DNA of 64,000 bases from Alphaproteobacteria bacterium. Its GTDB lineage: Bacteria > Pseudomonadota > Alphaproteobacteria > Sphingomonadales > Sphingomonadaceae. Shown here in pieces: positions 29,591 to 38,648 of the stretch. The DNA is taken from NCBI GenBank assembly GCA_030430365.1, contig JAUIFP010000001.1:88755-152754 (forward strand), given 5' to 3'. Position 1 is the first letter of the stretch; every line of letters starts with the position of its first letter. The position numbers were made by a program, and so were the translations under genes. The notes below the pieces were generated by a model. The model had not been told where the DNA came from and searched no databases. It saw only the letters and a program-made list of their open reading frames with translations.

Positions 29591-30195
29591 GATCGCGCCT
29601 CCGCGCTCTTGTCGCTTCCGGCGAGAAAATGTGGCGGAGCCGCATAGGCCTTCATCACCAGGAAGGGCCTGTAATAGCGGAAATAGGCGAGCAGCAGCGC
29701 GCAGTTCACGCCCAGCTCAAGCGGGCCTGTCAGCAATTGGCGCGGCGTGCCGGTGACAAAGAAATTGAGGTAGAAGATCGTCGCGCTTGTCGGCACTTCC
29801 AGCACGAGCATCAGCGGAACCCAGCGATTGAGCACCAGCATGATCCCCACAAGGCCCTCCATGGCCTTGATCCCGGGATAGACCCCCATCACACCCAGAA
29901 TTTCGATGAAGGGGCCGGCTACCGGATGTGGAATGGCCGGGATCGTATCGGCAACCCAGAAGCGGTATGACGAATAGATCAGATGCAGCCCCCAATAGAT
30001 GCGCAGCGCATCCGTGATCTGGTCCGCCGTCGTCCGTTCGGGATCGAGGTGACGCAGTATGGTTGCCCCGGCCACGCCGGCCAGAATGGGAATGCCGAAG
30101 AAGATGAAAGTGTCGAAGCGGGCGAACAGCAGAATGAAGATCGCGACTGCGCAGAACAGCGCAGCCGGGATTGCAAAGGCCTTTGGTACAGGCAT
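29587..30195 (-). CDS. DoxX-like integral membrane protein (paralog C)
   Basis: MEGLVGIMLVLNRWVPLMLVLEVPTSATIFYLNFF...FRYYRPFLVMKAYAAPPHF; stop overlaps downstream MFS start. ATG at 30195. Confidence 0.72.
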   Translation of the reverse strand: MPVPKAFAIPAALFCAVAIFILLFARFDTFIFFGIPILAGVAGATILRHLDPERTTADQITDALRIYWGLHLIYSSYRFWVADTIPAIPHPVAGPFIEILGVMGVYPGIKAMEGLVGIMLVLNRWVPLMLVLEVPTSATIFYLNFFVTGTPRQLLTGPLELGVNCALLLAYFRYYRPFLVMKAYAAPPHFLAGSDKSAEARS

Positions 30196-30274
30196 TCCTC
30201 TTCCTTTCCTTGTTCCTCGAGCTTTTTGTTTCTTGTTGCTCTGAGGATGCATTCTCGGGCGCGCTGCGCCCGGA

Positions 30275-31396
30275 TCAGTCCATATATTCCATCTCGCGGT
30301 AATAGCTCTGGGCCCCGGGATGCAGCGGAACGCCTTTACCGTCCCACACAGTTTGCGGATCGAGCGAATAGGGGCGGACGAACCATTTGAGTTCGCCCCG
30401 GTTTCGGTCGATCGCGCGGGCCAGGGCATAGGCGATCTCGTCGGGCATATCGGCGCGGGCCATGATGACTTCGCCGGAGCGGCCCACTGTTTCGATCGCC
30501 CTGTCGACCCCGCGCAAGACGCCCCAGCGGGCGGTTACGCGCTGCATGCCCAGTTGATCGTCCGCCATTGCATCCAGCAGTTCTTCCGGCAGGTCCAGGA
30601 AGGTCAGGTCATGCGTGCTTGCCAGGATCGTCCAGTAATCCGATTCAGGATTGTTGGCGGGGCTGGCCAGGCTGGAAATGATGATGTCGAACGGCGTTTC
30701 GGCCGTGACGTCCCGCGGCGAGGTGAGTTCGCCGCCCCAGCCCGCCAGGCTTTCCTTGTCGAGCCCATAATAGTCGAGCACCGGCATCGTGCTCGGCTGG
30801 AAATCCGCGAGAATGCGCACCGGCAGTTTGCGCTCGCGGATTTCGGCGAGGCTTTCGATCCCGAGTTCCGCCTTGGCCGCGACAAGCAGATAGGTCGGGT
30901 CCTCGATACGCGCGATCAGCCGCAGATTGGGATAGGGCCCGTCTTTCGCGTAGATATACTGCCCCTCATAGGCCCAACGGAACATGTTGGCCTCGGTCAC
31001 GCCGAAGTCGATCGGGGCATCGACCCGTTCGGTCGTTCCATGTTCGAAATCGCCATCGACCAGCTCGGGCGGATGGGCGGCCTTCGCCACGATCCGCGGT
31101 CCTTCTGCGCGGTTGCAGTTGCGGCATAAGATGATCTCGTAGCCTTCGTCCGCCATGGCTTCCTGCACGAATTCGCCCAGTTCGCCCCAGGGGCAGGCAT
31201 GCGGACAGGCCGACGCCATGACCAGGCGCTTGGTATCGTAACCCGTCTCGCCGACATCCACTGTCTTCCCGGTTTCAGCGGATGCCTGCTGCGGGACGGC
31301 GAGGGCCGCCAGCAATGCCGCGGCGATCGTCATGAACCACAAGCCGATTGGGGCGGTGCGGCGCATTTCGTGCCCGGTTGTTCTGTTCTGATACAT
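30275..31396 (-). CDS. TAXI-family-like solute-binding protein with Cys-rich N-terminal region
   Basis: Signal peptide; overall TAXI/TRAP-receptor-like pattern (SLAEIRERKLPVRIL, C-terminal ...GVPLHPGAQSYYREM); CPHAC and CRNC motifs. Confidence 0.6.
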   Translation of the reverse strand: MYQNRTTGHEMRRTAPIGLWFMTIAAALLAALAVPQQASAETGKTVDVGETGYDTKRLVMASACPHACPWGELGEFVQEAMADEGYEIILCRNCNRAEGPRIVAKAAHPPELVDGDFEHGTTERVDAPIDFGVTEANMFRWAYEGQYIYAKDGPYPNLRLIARIEDPTYLLVAAKAELGIESLAEIRERKLPVRILADFQPSTMPVLDYYGLDKESLAGWGGELTSPRDVTAETPFDIIISSLASPANNPESDYWTILASTHDLTFLDLPEELLDAMADDQLGMQRVTARWGVLRGVDRAIETVGRSGEVIMARADMPDEIAYALARAIDRNRGELKWFVRPYSLDPQTVWDGKGVPLHPGAQSYYREMEYMD

Positions 31397-31401
31397 GTTT
31401 T

Positions 31402-32817
31402 TCAGGTCCTCTTATGTCCGCTCAATTCCGCGCCGGCGTCATGATCGAGGCGCCGGAAGCTGAAGACTGCCAGCACCAGCAGGGATGCGATCACCAGCAG
31501 CGCGATCCTGAAGTCCGCGAGGTTCGGCGCGTCTCCCCAGCGTCCATGCATGGCCGCCAGCCAGTTCAGCATGATCGCCGTCAGAGAAATCGCGATGGCG
31601 CTGGTCAGCTGCTGGAACACGTTCCACAGCACCGTCGCCTGGATCGTCTGCTCCTCCGGGATTTCCGTGTAGAGCAGCGTCTGAACCCCGGTGAACAGGA
31701 TCGACCGGCTCGCGCCGATCAGCGCCAGGCTGGCCAGAATAACCCATACCGGAGTTTCGGGCGTGAATGCTGCGCACAGCGCCGTACCGATCGCCGCCGC
31801 GATGGAAGTTGCGATCACGTTGGAGCGATAGCCGAACCGGGCCAGGATCTTCCGGATGAACGGCTTGATGACAAGGTCAGAGCCGTTGAGCATGATCAGC
31901 GCCATTCCTGCGGCAAAGGCGCTCATGCCCATGGTCAGCTGGAACATCAGCGGCAGAATGAAGGGCAGCGCGCGCAAGGCGATCCTGATCGACGCGCCTC
32001 CGCCCAGCACAGCGATGCGGTAGATCCGCGATTGCAGCGGCTCGGCCGAAAGAATCGGATGCGGATTGCCCCGCAGATGGAACAGCAGCAGAATTCCCGC
32101 TGCCGCGCCCACGGCCAGGCAAGCCAGCGCGAAGGCCAGGCTGCTGCTGGCCGAGCTGATCCTGTCTAGCCCCAGCAAGATCCCGGTCATCGCCAGGGCC
32201 GCCAGAACGAAACCGCGCGTGTCGAAAGGGCGCGGTTCCTGCGCGTCCAGTTCCGGAACGTAGCGGATGATCAGATAGACGCTCAGCAGGCCAGGCGGAA
32301 TGTTGATGAAGAAGGCCCAGGGCCAGGTCAGATAGGTCACGCAAAAGCCGCCGATCGCGGGGCCGAAAGTCGGCGCGATCAGCACGACCGAGGCCGTCAG
32401 CGACATAACCTGGACGAGCTTCTTCTTGCCTGCGCTGCGGATCAGCACCGCGCTGCCGACCGGCATCATCAGCGCTGCACAGGCGCCCTGGAAGATGCGG
32501 GCCGCAACGAATTGTTCGAGTGACTGGGTAAGCCCGCAAAGCAGCGAAGCGAATGTGAAGCCCAGCACCGATACGGCAAATATGCGCTTCGCCCCGAAGC
32601 GGTCGGCCAGCCAGGCGCTCGCTGGCAGACCTGCAGCATGGGCCAGGAGATAGACGGTGATGCCGATCGACATGTCGACCGGGGCGACGCCGAAATCTCC
32701 CGCCAATGTCGGCAGGGCAGTGTGGATGACGGTGGCGTCGAGCTGCCCCATGAACATGGCCGCCGCGAATGCCGCCGCCGTCAGGGCTATCGCCTTGCCC
32801 TCAGCCATTGGCCGCAA
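31402..32817 (-). CDS. MFS transporter, DHA2/EmrB-QacA type
   Basis: MGQLDATVIHTALPTLAGDFG (LDxTVVNVALP-like), AWLADRFGAKRIF, PTFGPAIGGFCVTYLTWPWAFFINIPPGLL. Confidence 0.9.
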   Translation of the reverse strand: MRPMAEGKAIALTAAAFAAAMFMGQLDATVIHTALPTLAGDFGVAPVDMSIGITVYLLAHAAGLPASAWLADRFGAKRIFAVSVLGFTFASLLCGLTQSLEQFVAARIFQGACAALMMPVGSAVLIRSAGKKKLVQVMSLTASVVLIAPTFGPAIGGFCVTYLTWPWAFFINIPPGLLSVYLIIRYVPELDAQEPRPFDTRGFVLAALAMTGILLGLDRISSASSSLAFALACLAVGAAAGILLLFHLRGNPHPILSAEPLQSRIYRIAVLGGGASIRIALRALPFILPLMFQLTMGMSAFAAGMALIMLNGSDLVIKPFIRKILARFGYRSNVIATSIAAAIGTALCAAFTPETPVWVILASLALIGASRSILFTGVQTLLYTEIPEEQTIQATVLWNVFQQLTSAIAISLTAIMLNWLAAMHGRWGDAPNLADFRIALLVIASLLVLAVFSFRRLDHDAGAELSGHKRT

Positions 32818-32874
32818 TGATCGGCGGCAATGCCTTTCCGCCGGCAGGTCGCGGCATTGCCTGCCAGCCGCGCA

Positions 32875-33219
32875 TCAAAGGTCGATCACGAGTTTCTTGC
32901 TCAGGGATCCTGAGCAGCAGATCATCATGGACTTGCCCGCGCGCTTTTCCGCTGGCGAGAGCACCGCATCGAAATGGTCCGGCACGCCTTCCAGAACGGA
33001 GACTTCGCAGGTCCCGCAGGTTCCGCCCTCGCAATTGGAAGGGGCGTCCACTCCGGCATCGCGGACCACCTCCAGGATGGATTTGCCCGGCGGTACCGTC
33101 AGTGTGAGCTTGGAATGCGCCAATTCGACTTCGAAGCTATCCTGCGGCTGCAATTCGCCGTCCGGATTGTTCTCGCCAGGGGAAGCGGGATCTTGCAAGG
33201 TGTTCTCGGCTCCGTTCAT
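32875..33219 (-). CDS. Stand-alone plant-type [2Fe-2S] ferredoxin resembling the C-terminal domain of phthalate dioxygenase reductase-type enzymes
   Basis: CEGGTCGTCEVSVLEGVPDHFDAVLSPAEKRAGKSMMICCSGSLSKKLVIDL: CX4CX2C plus distal Cys; about 114 aa with no reductase domain. Confidence 0.87.
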   Translation of the reverse strand: MNGAENTLQDPASPGENNPDGELQPQDSFEVELAHSKLTLTVPPGKSILEVVRDAGVDAPSNCEGGTCGTCEVSVLEGVPDHFDAVLSPAEKRAGKSMMICCSGSLSKKLVIDL

Positions 33220-33350
33220 TGTCCAATTACTTGATAACAAATATTATTTTTTCATTGTGGCGCTTCGGCCTTCCTATGTTGCTTATTCCAGGCCGCGCCG
33301 CGGAATGCGGCGGATGAAAAAGGAGGCGCGATGGCCGGCAAAGATCCAAA

Positions 33351-33370
33351 ATATCTTAGCTCTAAGATAT
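33351..33370. promoter_or_regulatory. 20-bp palindrome ATATCTTAG-CT-CTAAGATAT, candidate MarR operator
   Basis: Perfect 9-bp arms between divergent ferredoxin operon and flavoprotein; a TTGACA hexamer follows at 33372-33377. Confidence 0.6.
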
Positions 33371-33467
33371 ATTGACACTCAACCCTCCTGTAAATAGGAG
33401 CTTGACCAAACGCGGCAGTTTGGCGTGGCCAGGGCCGCAATTCAGCAGATTGGGTGAGGAGCATCGC

Positions 33468-35054
33468 TTGACGAAAGAAGTACAAACCTCCGTTCTCGTG
33501 ATTGGAGGCGGCTCGGCGGCGACACGCGCTGCGCTTGAGGCCGCAGCGGCTGGTGCGTCCGTGATGCTGGCCGACAAGGGTGTGGTGGGCGATAGCGGTT
33601 CCAGCCCGCATGCATTGGTTGGCTTCAGTGTACCTCTGCTCGACGAAGACGACAGCAGCGAATTGTTCGTGGAAGACTGGGCCAATGCCAGTGGCGGTAT
33701 CTGCGATCGCGATCTGGTGGCGCAATGCGCCAAATATGGCCGCGGCCTGGCCGAGGATATGGAAGAGCGCGGCGTCCCTTTCATCAAGAACAAGGATGGC
33801 AGCTGGTTCATTGCCAAGCGGGCCGGGCACAGCGTGCGGCGGACGATCCAGGCCGAAGGGCTGGGCAAGGGGGTCCACTCCAATGTGATCGCGCCGATGC
33901 GCCCGGCATTGATCGAAGCCGGTGTGGAGCTCAGCGAAAACACGATGATCACGCGCCTGCTCCTGGATGGGAACAGGGTGGCGGGTGCCTATGCAATCGG
34001 CCCCGATGGCGAGCCGTTCATCATTCGTGCCAATGCTGTCGTGCTGGCCTCCGGCGGGGTGAACCGCCTCTATTCGATCCTGTGCCTGGAAGTGAAGGAA
34101 CATCACAGCCGCACAACCGGTGATAGCTACGCGCTGGCCTTCCATGCAGGCGCTCCGATTATCGACATGGAATTCACCCAGTTTCGGGATTCTCCGCCGG
34201 CTGGCCCGATTTACGGGGCGCATTATGTGAACCGCCTGGGCGAGCGGATCATGGAGAAATACGATCCGGAGAACCTGGAATGCGCGCCGCGCTACATGAT
34301 GGGCCGCGCCATCCATACGGAGAATTTCGAAGGCCGCGGGCCTGTGGTCTGGCATGTCGAGGAAGGGCAGGTCGCCCGTTCGCGCGCGCCGGTCGGCGAA
34401 TCCCAGTTCCTGCCCGGTGACACGATCGAGATCACGTTGATGTTCCAGCGGCTGATGGGCGGCGCGCGGATCGATGTGAACGCGGCCACGGCCATCACCG
34501 GCCTCTATGCCGCGGGCGAGGCTTCGGGCGGCATCCATGGCGGGGACCGCATGCAGGGCTGCGGCTTCCTGGAGACGCAGACATTCGGCCTGATCGCCGG
34601 ACGCAGTGCCGCCGCCTTTGCGGCAGAGAACGGCTTGGCCGATATAGATCCGCAGGCGGTTGCCGCGGAAGAGGCGCGCCTGGCCACGCCCTCTGGCAGT
34701 GCCGATCCCGCTAAGATGGTGGAGGATATCCAGAACCTGATGTGGGAGCAGGCCGGTATCGTTTCGAACCGGGAAAGGCTGCTCGACGCGATCGCGAAGC
34801 TGCAGGAAATGCGCCGCATCGCTGCAGAGGATATCGATACGTCGGACCTCGTCGCGGCAGAGGAAGTGCGCAATCTTGCCCTGGCCGCCGAACTGGTGGC
34901 GACGGCAAAGCTCACACGGGAAGAGACCCGTAGCGGACACGGCCGGACCGATTTCCCCGAAGCGAGCAAGGACTGGGTCAAGCATGTCGAGCTTGCGCGC
35001 GGCGCGGACGGTTCGGTGTCCGTCGATACGATCCCGGTGCAGGAAAGCTTCTAG
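33468..35054 (+). CDS. FAD-binding (fumarate reductase/succinate dehydrogenase flavoprotein-like) protein
   Basis: TSVLVIGGGSAATRAALEAAAAGASVMLADKG, VLASGGVNRLYS, GLYAAGEASGGIHGGDRMQGCGF. TTG start at 33468 with GAGGAG upstream preferred over listed 33372, which lies in a promoter-like hexamer. Confidence 0.85.
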   Translation: MTKEVQTSVLVIGGGSAATRAALEAAAAGASVMLADKGVVGDSGSSPHALVGFSVPLLDEDDSSELFVEDWANASGGICDRDLVAQCAKYGRGLAEDMEERGVPFIKNKDGSWFIAKRAGHSVRRTIQAEGLGKGVHSNVIAPMRPALIEAGVELSENTMITRLLLDGNRVAGAYAIGPDGEPFIIRANAVVLASGGVNRLYSILCLEVKEHHSRTTGDSYALAFHAGAPIIDMEFTQFRDSPPAGPIYGAHYVNRLGERIMEKYDPENLECAPRYMMGRAIHTENFEGRGPVVWHVEEGQVARSRAPVGESQFLPGDTIEITLMFQRLMGGARIDVNAATAITGLYAAGEASGGIHGGDRMQGCGFLETQTFGLIAGRSAAAFAAENGLADIDPQAVAAEEARLATPSGSADPAKMVEDIQNLMWEQAGIVSNRERLLDAIAKLQEMRRIAAEDIDTSDLVAAEEVRNLALAAELVATAKLTREETRSGHGRTDFPEASKDWVKHVELARGADGSVSVDTIPVQESF

Positions 35055-35109
35055 GGCAGGGCTGCTCGCTCGCTTCGAAATTCGGAGCGCGCGCGCGGAG
35101 GCCTGCCGT

Positions 35110-35706
35110 TTAAGGGAGCGCGGCTTCGATCGAATGCAGCAGTTTCTGCAGGAAGACGTTGCCGCGCCTCAGATCCTGCTGGGTTAGCTTCTTCATCAAG
35201 GCCTGTTCGACGTCCGCCACCTTCTTCATGGTGTCGAATGCGAGTTCGTATCCCCCCTGCGTCAGTTCGATCAGCAGCGAACGCTGATCGCTGGGATGGG
35301 AAACGCGCTTGATCAGTTTGCGCGATTCAAGCCTGCGCGCGAGCCCGGTGAGGCCGCCCGAAGTGACCGGCACGTAGTGGCCGGCAATATCCGTGGGCGA
35401 TGCACGGTGCGGCTTTCCGATCCGCAGCAGCGCGGCGAGCAGGCGGAACTCGTTGTCGGACAGCCCGGCTTCCTTGAGGATAATCGCGGTCATCGAACGC
35501 ATCCGGTCGTCAATACGCGCAACCCGGGCCACGATCGCGCGCACATCCTTGTCCAGCGTGGGGACGACGCTGTCCCATTCCCTTACCAGGCGGTCGACAG
35601 CGGAATCGAGCAAATGCACATGGCTGACGGCATGGAGATCGGCCAGGTTTCGCGTCGGCCCGGGCTCTTTCTGGGCAGCCGCTTTTCTTTTCCGTTCAGG
35701 CTTCAT
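35110..35706 (-). CDS. MarR family transcriptional regulator
   Basis: AGLSDNEFRLLAALLRIGKPHRASPTDIAGHYVPVTSGGLTGLARRLESRKLIKRVSHPSDQRSLLIELTQGGYEL: winged helix with MarR DxR wing motif. Confidence 0.9.
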   Translation of the reverse strand: MKPERKRKAAAQKEPGPTRNLADLHAVSHVHLLDSAVDRLVREWDSVVPTLDKDVRAIVARVARIDDRMRSMTAIILKEAGLSDNEFRLLAALLRIGKPHRASPTDIAGHYVPVTSGGLTGLARRLESRKLIKRVSHPSDQRSLLIELTQGGYELAFDTMKKVADVEQALMKKLTQQDLRRGNVFLQKLLHSIEAALP

Positions 35707-35854
35707 CAGATCTCTTGCCGGCGCCTGTCCAAAGACGCTTCCCCATTCCTTGCCCTTAGGCAGCTAACGCACAATTACGGCAGACAATTGTCCAAAGTGC
35801 AAGCGGGCGATGCCTTTCGGGCTGTCCCATGGTGCGAGAAAGGCAAGGTCGCCG

Positions 35855-37117
35855 CTACTCTTCCATTCCTGCCACTGCCCGCAGCATATAGGCCGATGTG
35901 ATCAATTGGCCTTGCGCGCCGGCATAGGCGGCCTCTGCCTCGATTGCTTCGCGCTGTGCATCCAGCAATTCCAGTTGCGGCTTCGCGCCTGCCTCCACTT
36001 CCAGGCCGGTGCCTCGCAGAGCTTCCTTCGCAGCTTCGTTGCGGGCCTCGGCAGCGGCAAACACCAGCTTGGCGGTCTGGTGGTTTTCGAAGGCGGTGAT
36101 GGCGGCCTGTTCGGTCCGCAGCCGGGCATCGGCATAGTCTGCCTCAGCCGCCTGCAGCTGCGAGGTTGCGGCGCGCGCCTGCGCGCCATTGCGGCCGAAC
36201 GAGAAGAAGTTCCATTTCAGCTGCAGCCCGGCCGAATAGGAATCGGCCTTATAGCCGGGGAAGAACTGGTCGCGCACACTGGCGGCCTCGGCATAGGCGC
36301 CCAGCATCGGCAGGCTTTCCGCGCGGGCTGCCTGGCGCTTCCCGCGGGCAGCCTCCACCATTTGTTCGGCCGCGAGCAGCCGCGGATTGCTCTGCAAGGC
36401 CATGGCCATCGCTTCATCCCGCGTCGCAGGCACGAGCGGCGCAGCGGGCAGGTTATCATCCAGAGCGACTTCGATCCCCGAGAGCGAGCGCAATTGCGCC
36501 ATGGCAGTCGCGAGATTGCCATTGGCCCCGGCATAGCCTGCTTCGGCCTCTGCAAGGCGGGCCTTGGCCTGGGCGATTTCCGTGGACGTGGCATCGCCCA
36601 CTTCGAATTTCAGATTGGTCTGGCGCAGCATTTCTTCCAGCGAACGGCGCAGAAGGTCATAGCTTTGGACCAGCCGCGTTGCGGCCACGGCGGAGGAATA
36701 GGCTTGCGCAACTTCGACGCGCAGGTTCAGCCGCGTCTGCCGGGCCGTCAGTTCGGCTGCCCTGGATCCGCTTCTGGCCTGCTGGATGCCGCCGCCGATC
36801 CGCCCGAATGTCAGCAGCGGCATTTCCGCCGTCACTTGCCCGACACGCGGCGTCACATTGTCGGCCGTCAGCCCGAAAAAGCCTTTCGGATCAATATGAC
36901 CTACGCCGATTTGGCCCTGGGCTGTGAAGTCGGGAAGGCGCTGTGCCTGCGCATAATCCACTTGCGCGGCAGCAGCGTCCGCACGGGCCTGAGCCCCCTC
37001 GATCGCGGGGGAATGGGCCAGTGCGATATCGGTCACTTCCTCAAGCGTCTGGGCGCCGGCCTGGCTGAGGGGGAGCACCAGGCCGGCGCCCAGGAGGATG
37101 AGGCTGCGAAGCTGCAT
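35855..37117 (-). CDS. TolC family outer-membrane efflux protein
   Basis: Signal peptide MQLRSLILLGAGLVLPLSQAGAQ; EVTDIALAHSPAIEGAQARADAAAAQVDYAQAQRLPDF, repeat heptads, AEAEAGYAGANGNL. Confidence 0.9.
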   Translation of the reverse strand: MQLRSLILLGAGLVLPLSQAGAQTLEEVTDIALAHSPAIEGAQARADAAAAQVDYAQAQRLPDFTAQGQIGVGHIDPKGFFGLTADNVTPRVGQVTAEMPLLTFGRIGGGIQQARSGSRAAELTARQTRLNLRVEVAQAYSSAVAATRLVQSYDLLRRSLEEMLRQTNLKFEVGDATSTEIAQAKARLAEAEAGYAGANGNLATAMAQLRSLSGIEVALDDNLPAAPLVPATRDEAMAMALQSNPRLLAAEQMVEAARGKRQAARAESLPMLGAYAEAASVRDQFFPGYKADSYSAGLQLKWNFFSFGRNGAQARAATSQLQAAEADYADARLRTEQAAITAFENHQTAKLVFAAAEARNEAAKEALRGTGLEVEAGAKPQLELLDAQREAIEAEAAYAGAQGQLITSAYMLRAVAGMEE

Positions 37118-37125
37118 GGCGCCCT

Positions 37126-37329
37126 TCAATCGAATGCGGTGCCGCTGCGCACGCCCAGCTTCTTGAAGATCATCGCTGCCGGGCAGAAACCGGTCATGCT
37201 CGCTTGCAGCATGTTGAGTCCGGCAAAGATGGTCAGCGCGATCCAATAGGGATGGACGGTGACCGAGAGGATGGCGCTGACGAGCACGACAACACCGGCA
37301 AAGGCGAGAACGGAACGGTCGAGATTCAT
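37126..37329 (-). CDS. DUF2892 (YgaP transmembrane-like) inner-membrane protein
   Basis: MNLDRSVLAFAGVVVLVSAILSVTVHPYWIALTIFAGLNMLQASMTGFCPAAMIFKKLGVRSG is characteristic of the family. Confidence 0.85.
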   Translation of the reverse strand: MNLDRSVLAFAGVVVLVSAILSVTVHPYWIALTIFAGLNMLQASMTGFCPAAMIFKKLGVRSGTAFD

Positions 37330-37342
37330 GGGACCAGTCTCC

Positions 37343-38626
37343 TCAATCGAAGCGCAGCTTCTTGATCCCCAAAGTGTGCAGAGCGAGCTTTTCGTAGAAT
37401 GGCTCGCTCTCACCCTTGCGGATCTTGCGCAGGAAGTATTTCTCGAAGCCGATCTTCGCAAGATGCACCCACTTGCCTTCGGAAGCCCAGTTGGTGTTGC
37501 GCGGCGGGATTTGCGGCTTGGCCACGAAGGCGACGCCGCTATCGCCGAAATCGGCCAGGCAGATCGCGTTCCAGGTCGCTTCATGGGTGGGTTCTTCCCC
37601 CGCGATCACTTCCTTCAGATTATGCGCGATCGCAGTGGTCATGCTTTCGATCATGAAGCCGGTCTTGGGCACGCCCACGGGCAGGGGAGTGGGGCCAACC
37701 GGAGGGATCGCGATGCACACGCCCAGGCCGAAGATATTGGGATATTTGGGATTGCGCTGGTGCTTGTCCGTGATCACGAAGCCGCGCGGATTGACCAGGC
37801 CTTCCAGGCCCATCAGCGCTTCGACGCCGCGGAAGGCTGGCAGCATCATCGCCCAGCCGAAATCCAGATCGTGGGTCTTCTTGTCGGTACCGTCTTCATC
37901 GACTTCCACCACGTGGCATACGCCGTCTTCCACGCTGGAGACCTTGGCATTGGTGATCCACTTGATGTGCCGGTCGCGCATTTCGCTTTCCAGCAGGCCC
38001 TTCGTGTCGCCCACGCCGTCCAGCCCCAGATGGCCGATATAGGGTTCGGGCGTGATGAAGGTCATCGGCACCTTGTCGCGGATCTTGCGGCGCTTGAGCT
38101 CGGTGTCGAGGATCATGGCCATTTCATAGGCCGGGCCGTAACAACTCGCGCCCTGCACGGCTCCCACCACGATTGGCCGCGGATTCGCGCATAATTCCTC
38201 GAATTTCACGTGGGCGTCTTTCGCGTGGTGCGTCATGCACACGCTCTGGGTGAAACCCTCGGGTCCGAAGCCTTCGATCTCGTCGAAAGCGAGCTCGGGG
38301 CCGGTGGCGATCACCAGATAGTCGTAGTCTACGGTCTCGCCGTCATTCAGTTCGATGCGGCTTTGTTCTGGGAGGACTTTCTTCGCTCCCACGCCGGTAA
38401 AGGCGATGTCGCGCTTGGCCATGACGGGGGGCAGATGCACGCGGATCGACTCGGGCTCTCGCCAGCCGACCGCCACCCACGGATTGGACGGCGCGAACCA
38501 GTAGTCGTCCCCTTTGTTGACGACTGTGATGCGTGCGGATTTTCCCAGAGATTCGCGGATTTCATAGGCGGCAATCGTACCGCCCAGGCCCGCTCCCAAT
38601 ACGACGATATGCGGCGCTTGCGACAT
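37343..38626 (-). CDS. sqr: Sulfide:quinone oxidoreductase-like NAD(P)/FAD-dependent oxidoreductase
   Basis: HIVVLGAGLGGTIAAYEIRE, GASCYGPAYEMAM, GVCIAIPPVGPTPLPVGVPKTGFMIESM; Cys at VCMTHH, ASCYGP and GVCIAI. Confidence 0.85.
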   Translation of the reverse strand: MSQAPHIVVLGAGLGGTIAAYEIRESLGKSARITVVNKGDDYWFAPSNPWVAVGWREPESIRVHLPPVMAKRDIAFTGVGAKKVLPEQSRIELNDGETVDYDYLVIATGPELAFDEIEGFGPEGFTQSVCMTHHAKDAHVKFEELCANPRPIVVGAVQGASCYGPAYEMAMILDTELKRRKIRDKVPMTFITPEPYIGHLGLDGVGDTKGLLESEMRDRHIKWITNAKVSSVEDGVCHVVEVDEDGTDKKTHDLDFGWAMMLPAFRGVEALMGLEGLVNPRGFVITDKHQRNPKYPNIFGLGVCIAIPPVGPTPLPVGVPKTGFMIESMTTAIAHNLKEVIAGEEPTHEATWNAICLADFGDSGVAFVAKPQIPPRNTNWASEGKWVHLAKIGFEKYFLRKIRKGESEPFYEKLALHTLGIKKLRFD

Positions 38627-38648
38627 GTTCAGCCTCTCCTTGTCTCGG

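Noticed and set aside
33372-33467. Upstream extension of the flavoprotein to the TTG at 33372
   Set aside because: The TTG is part of a TTGACA hexamer next to the palindrome; the extension has no homology-like sequence, and TTG 33468 has a good RBS.
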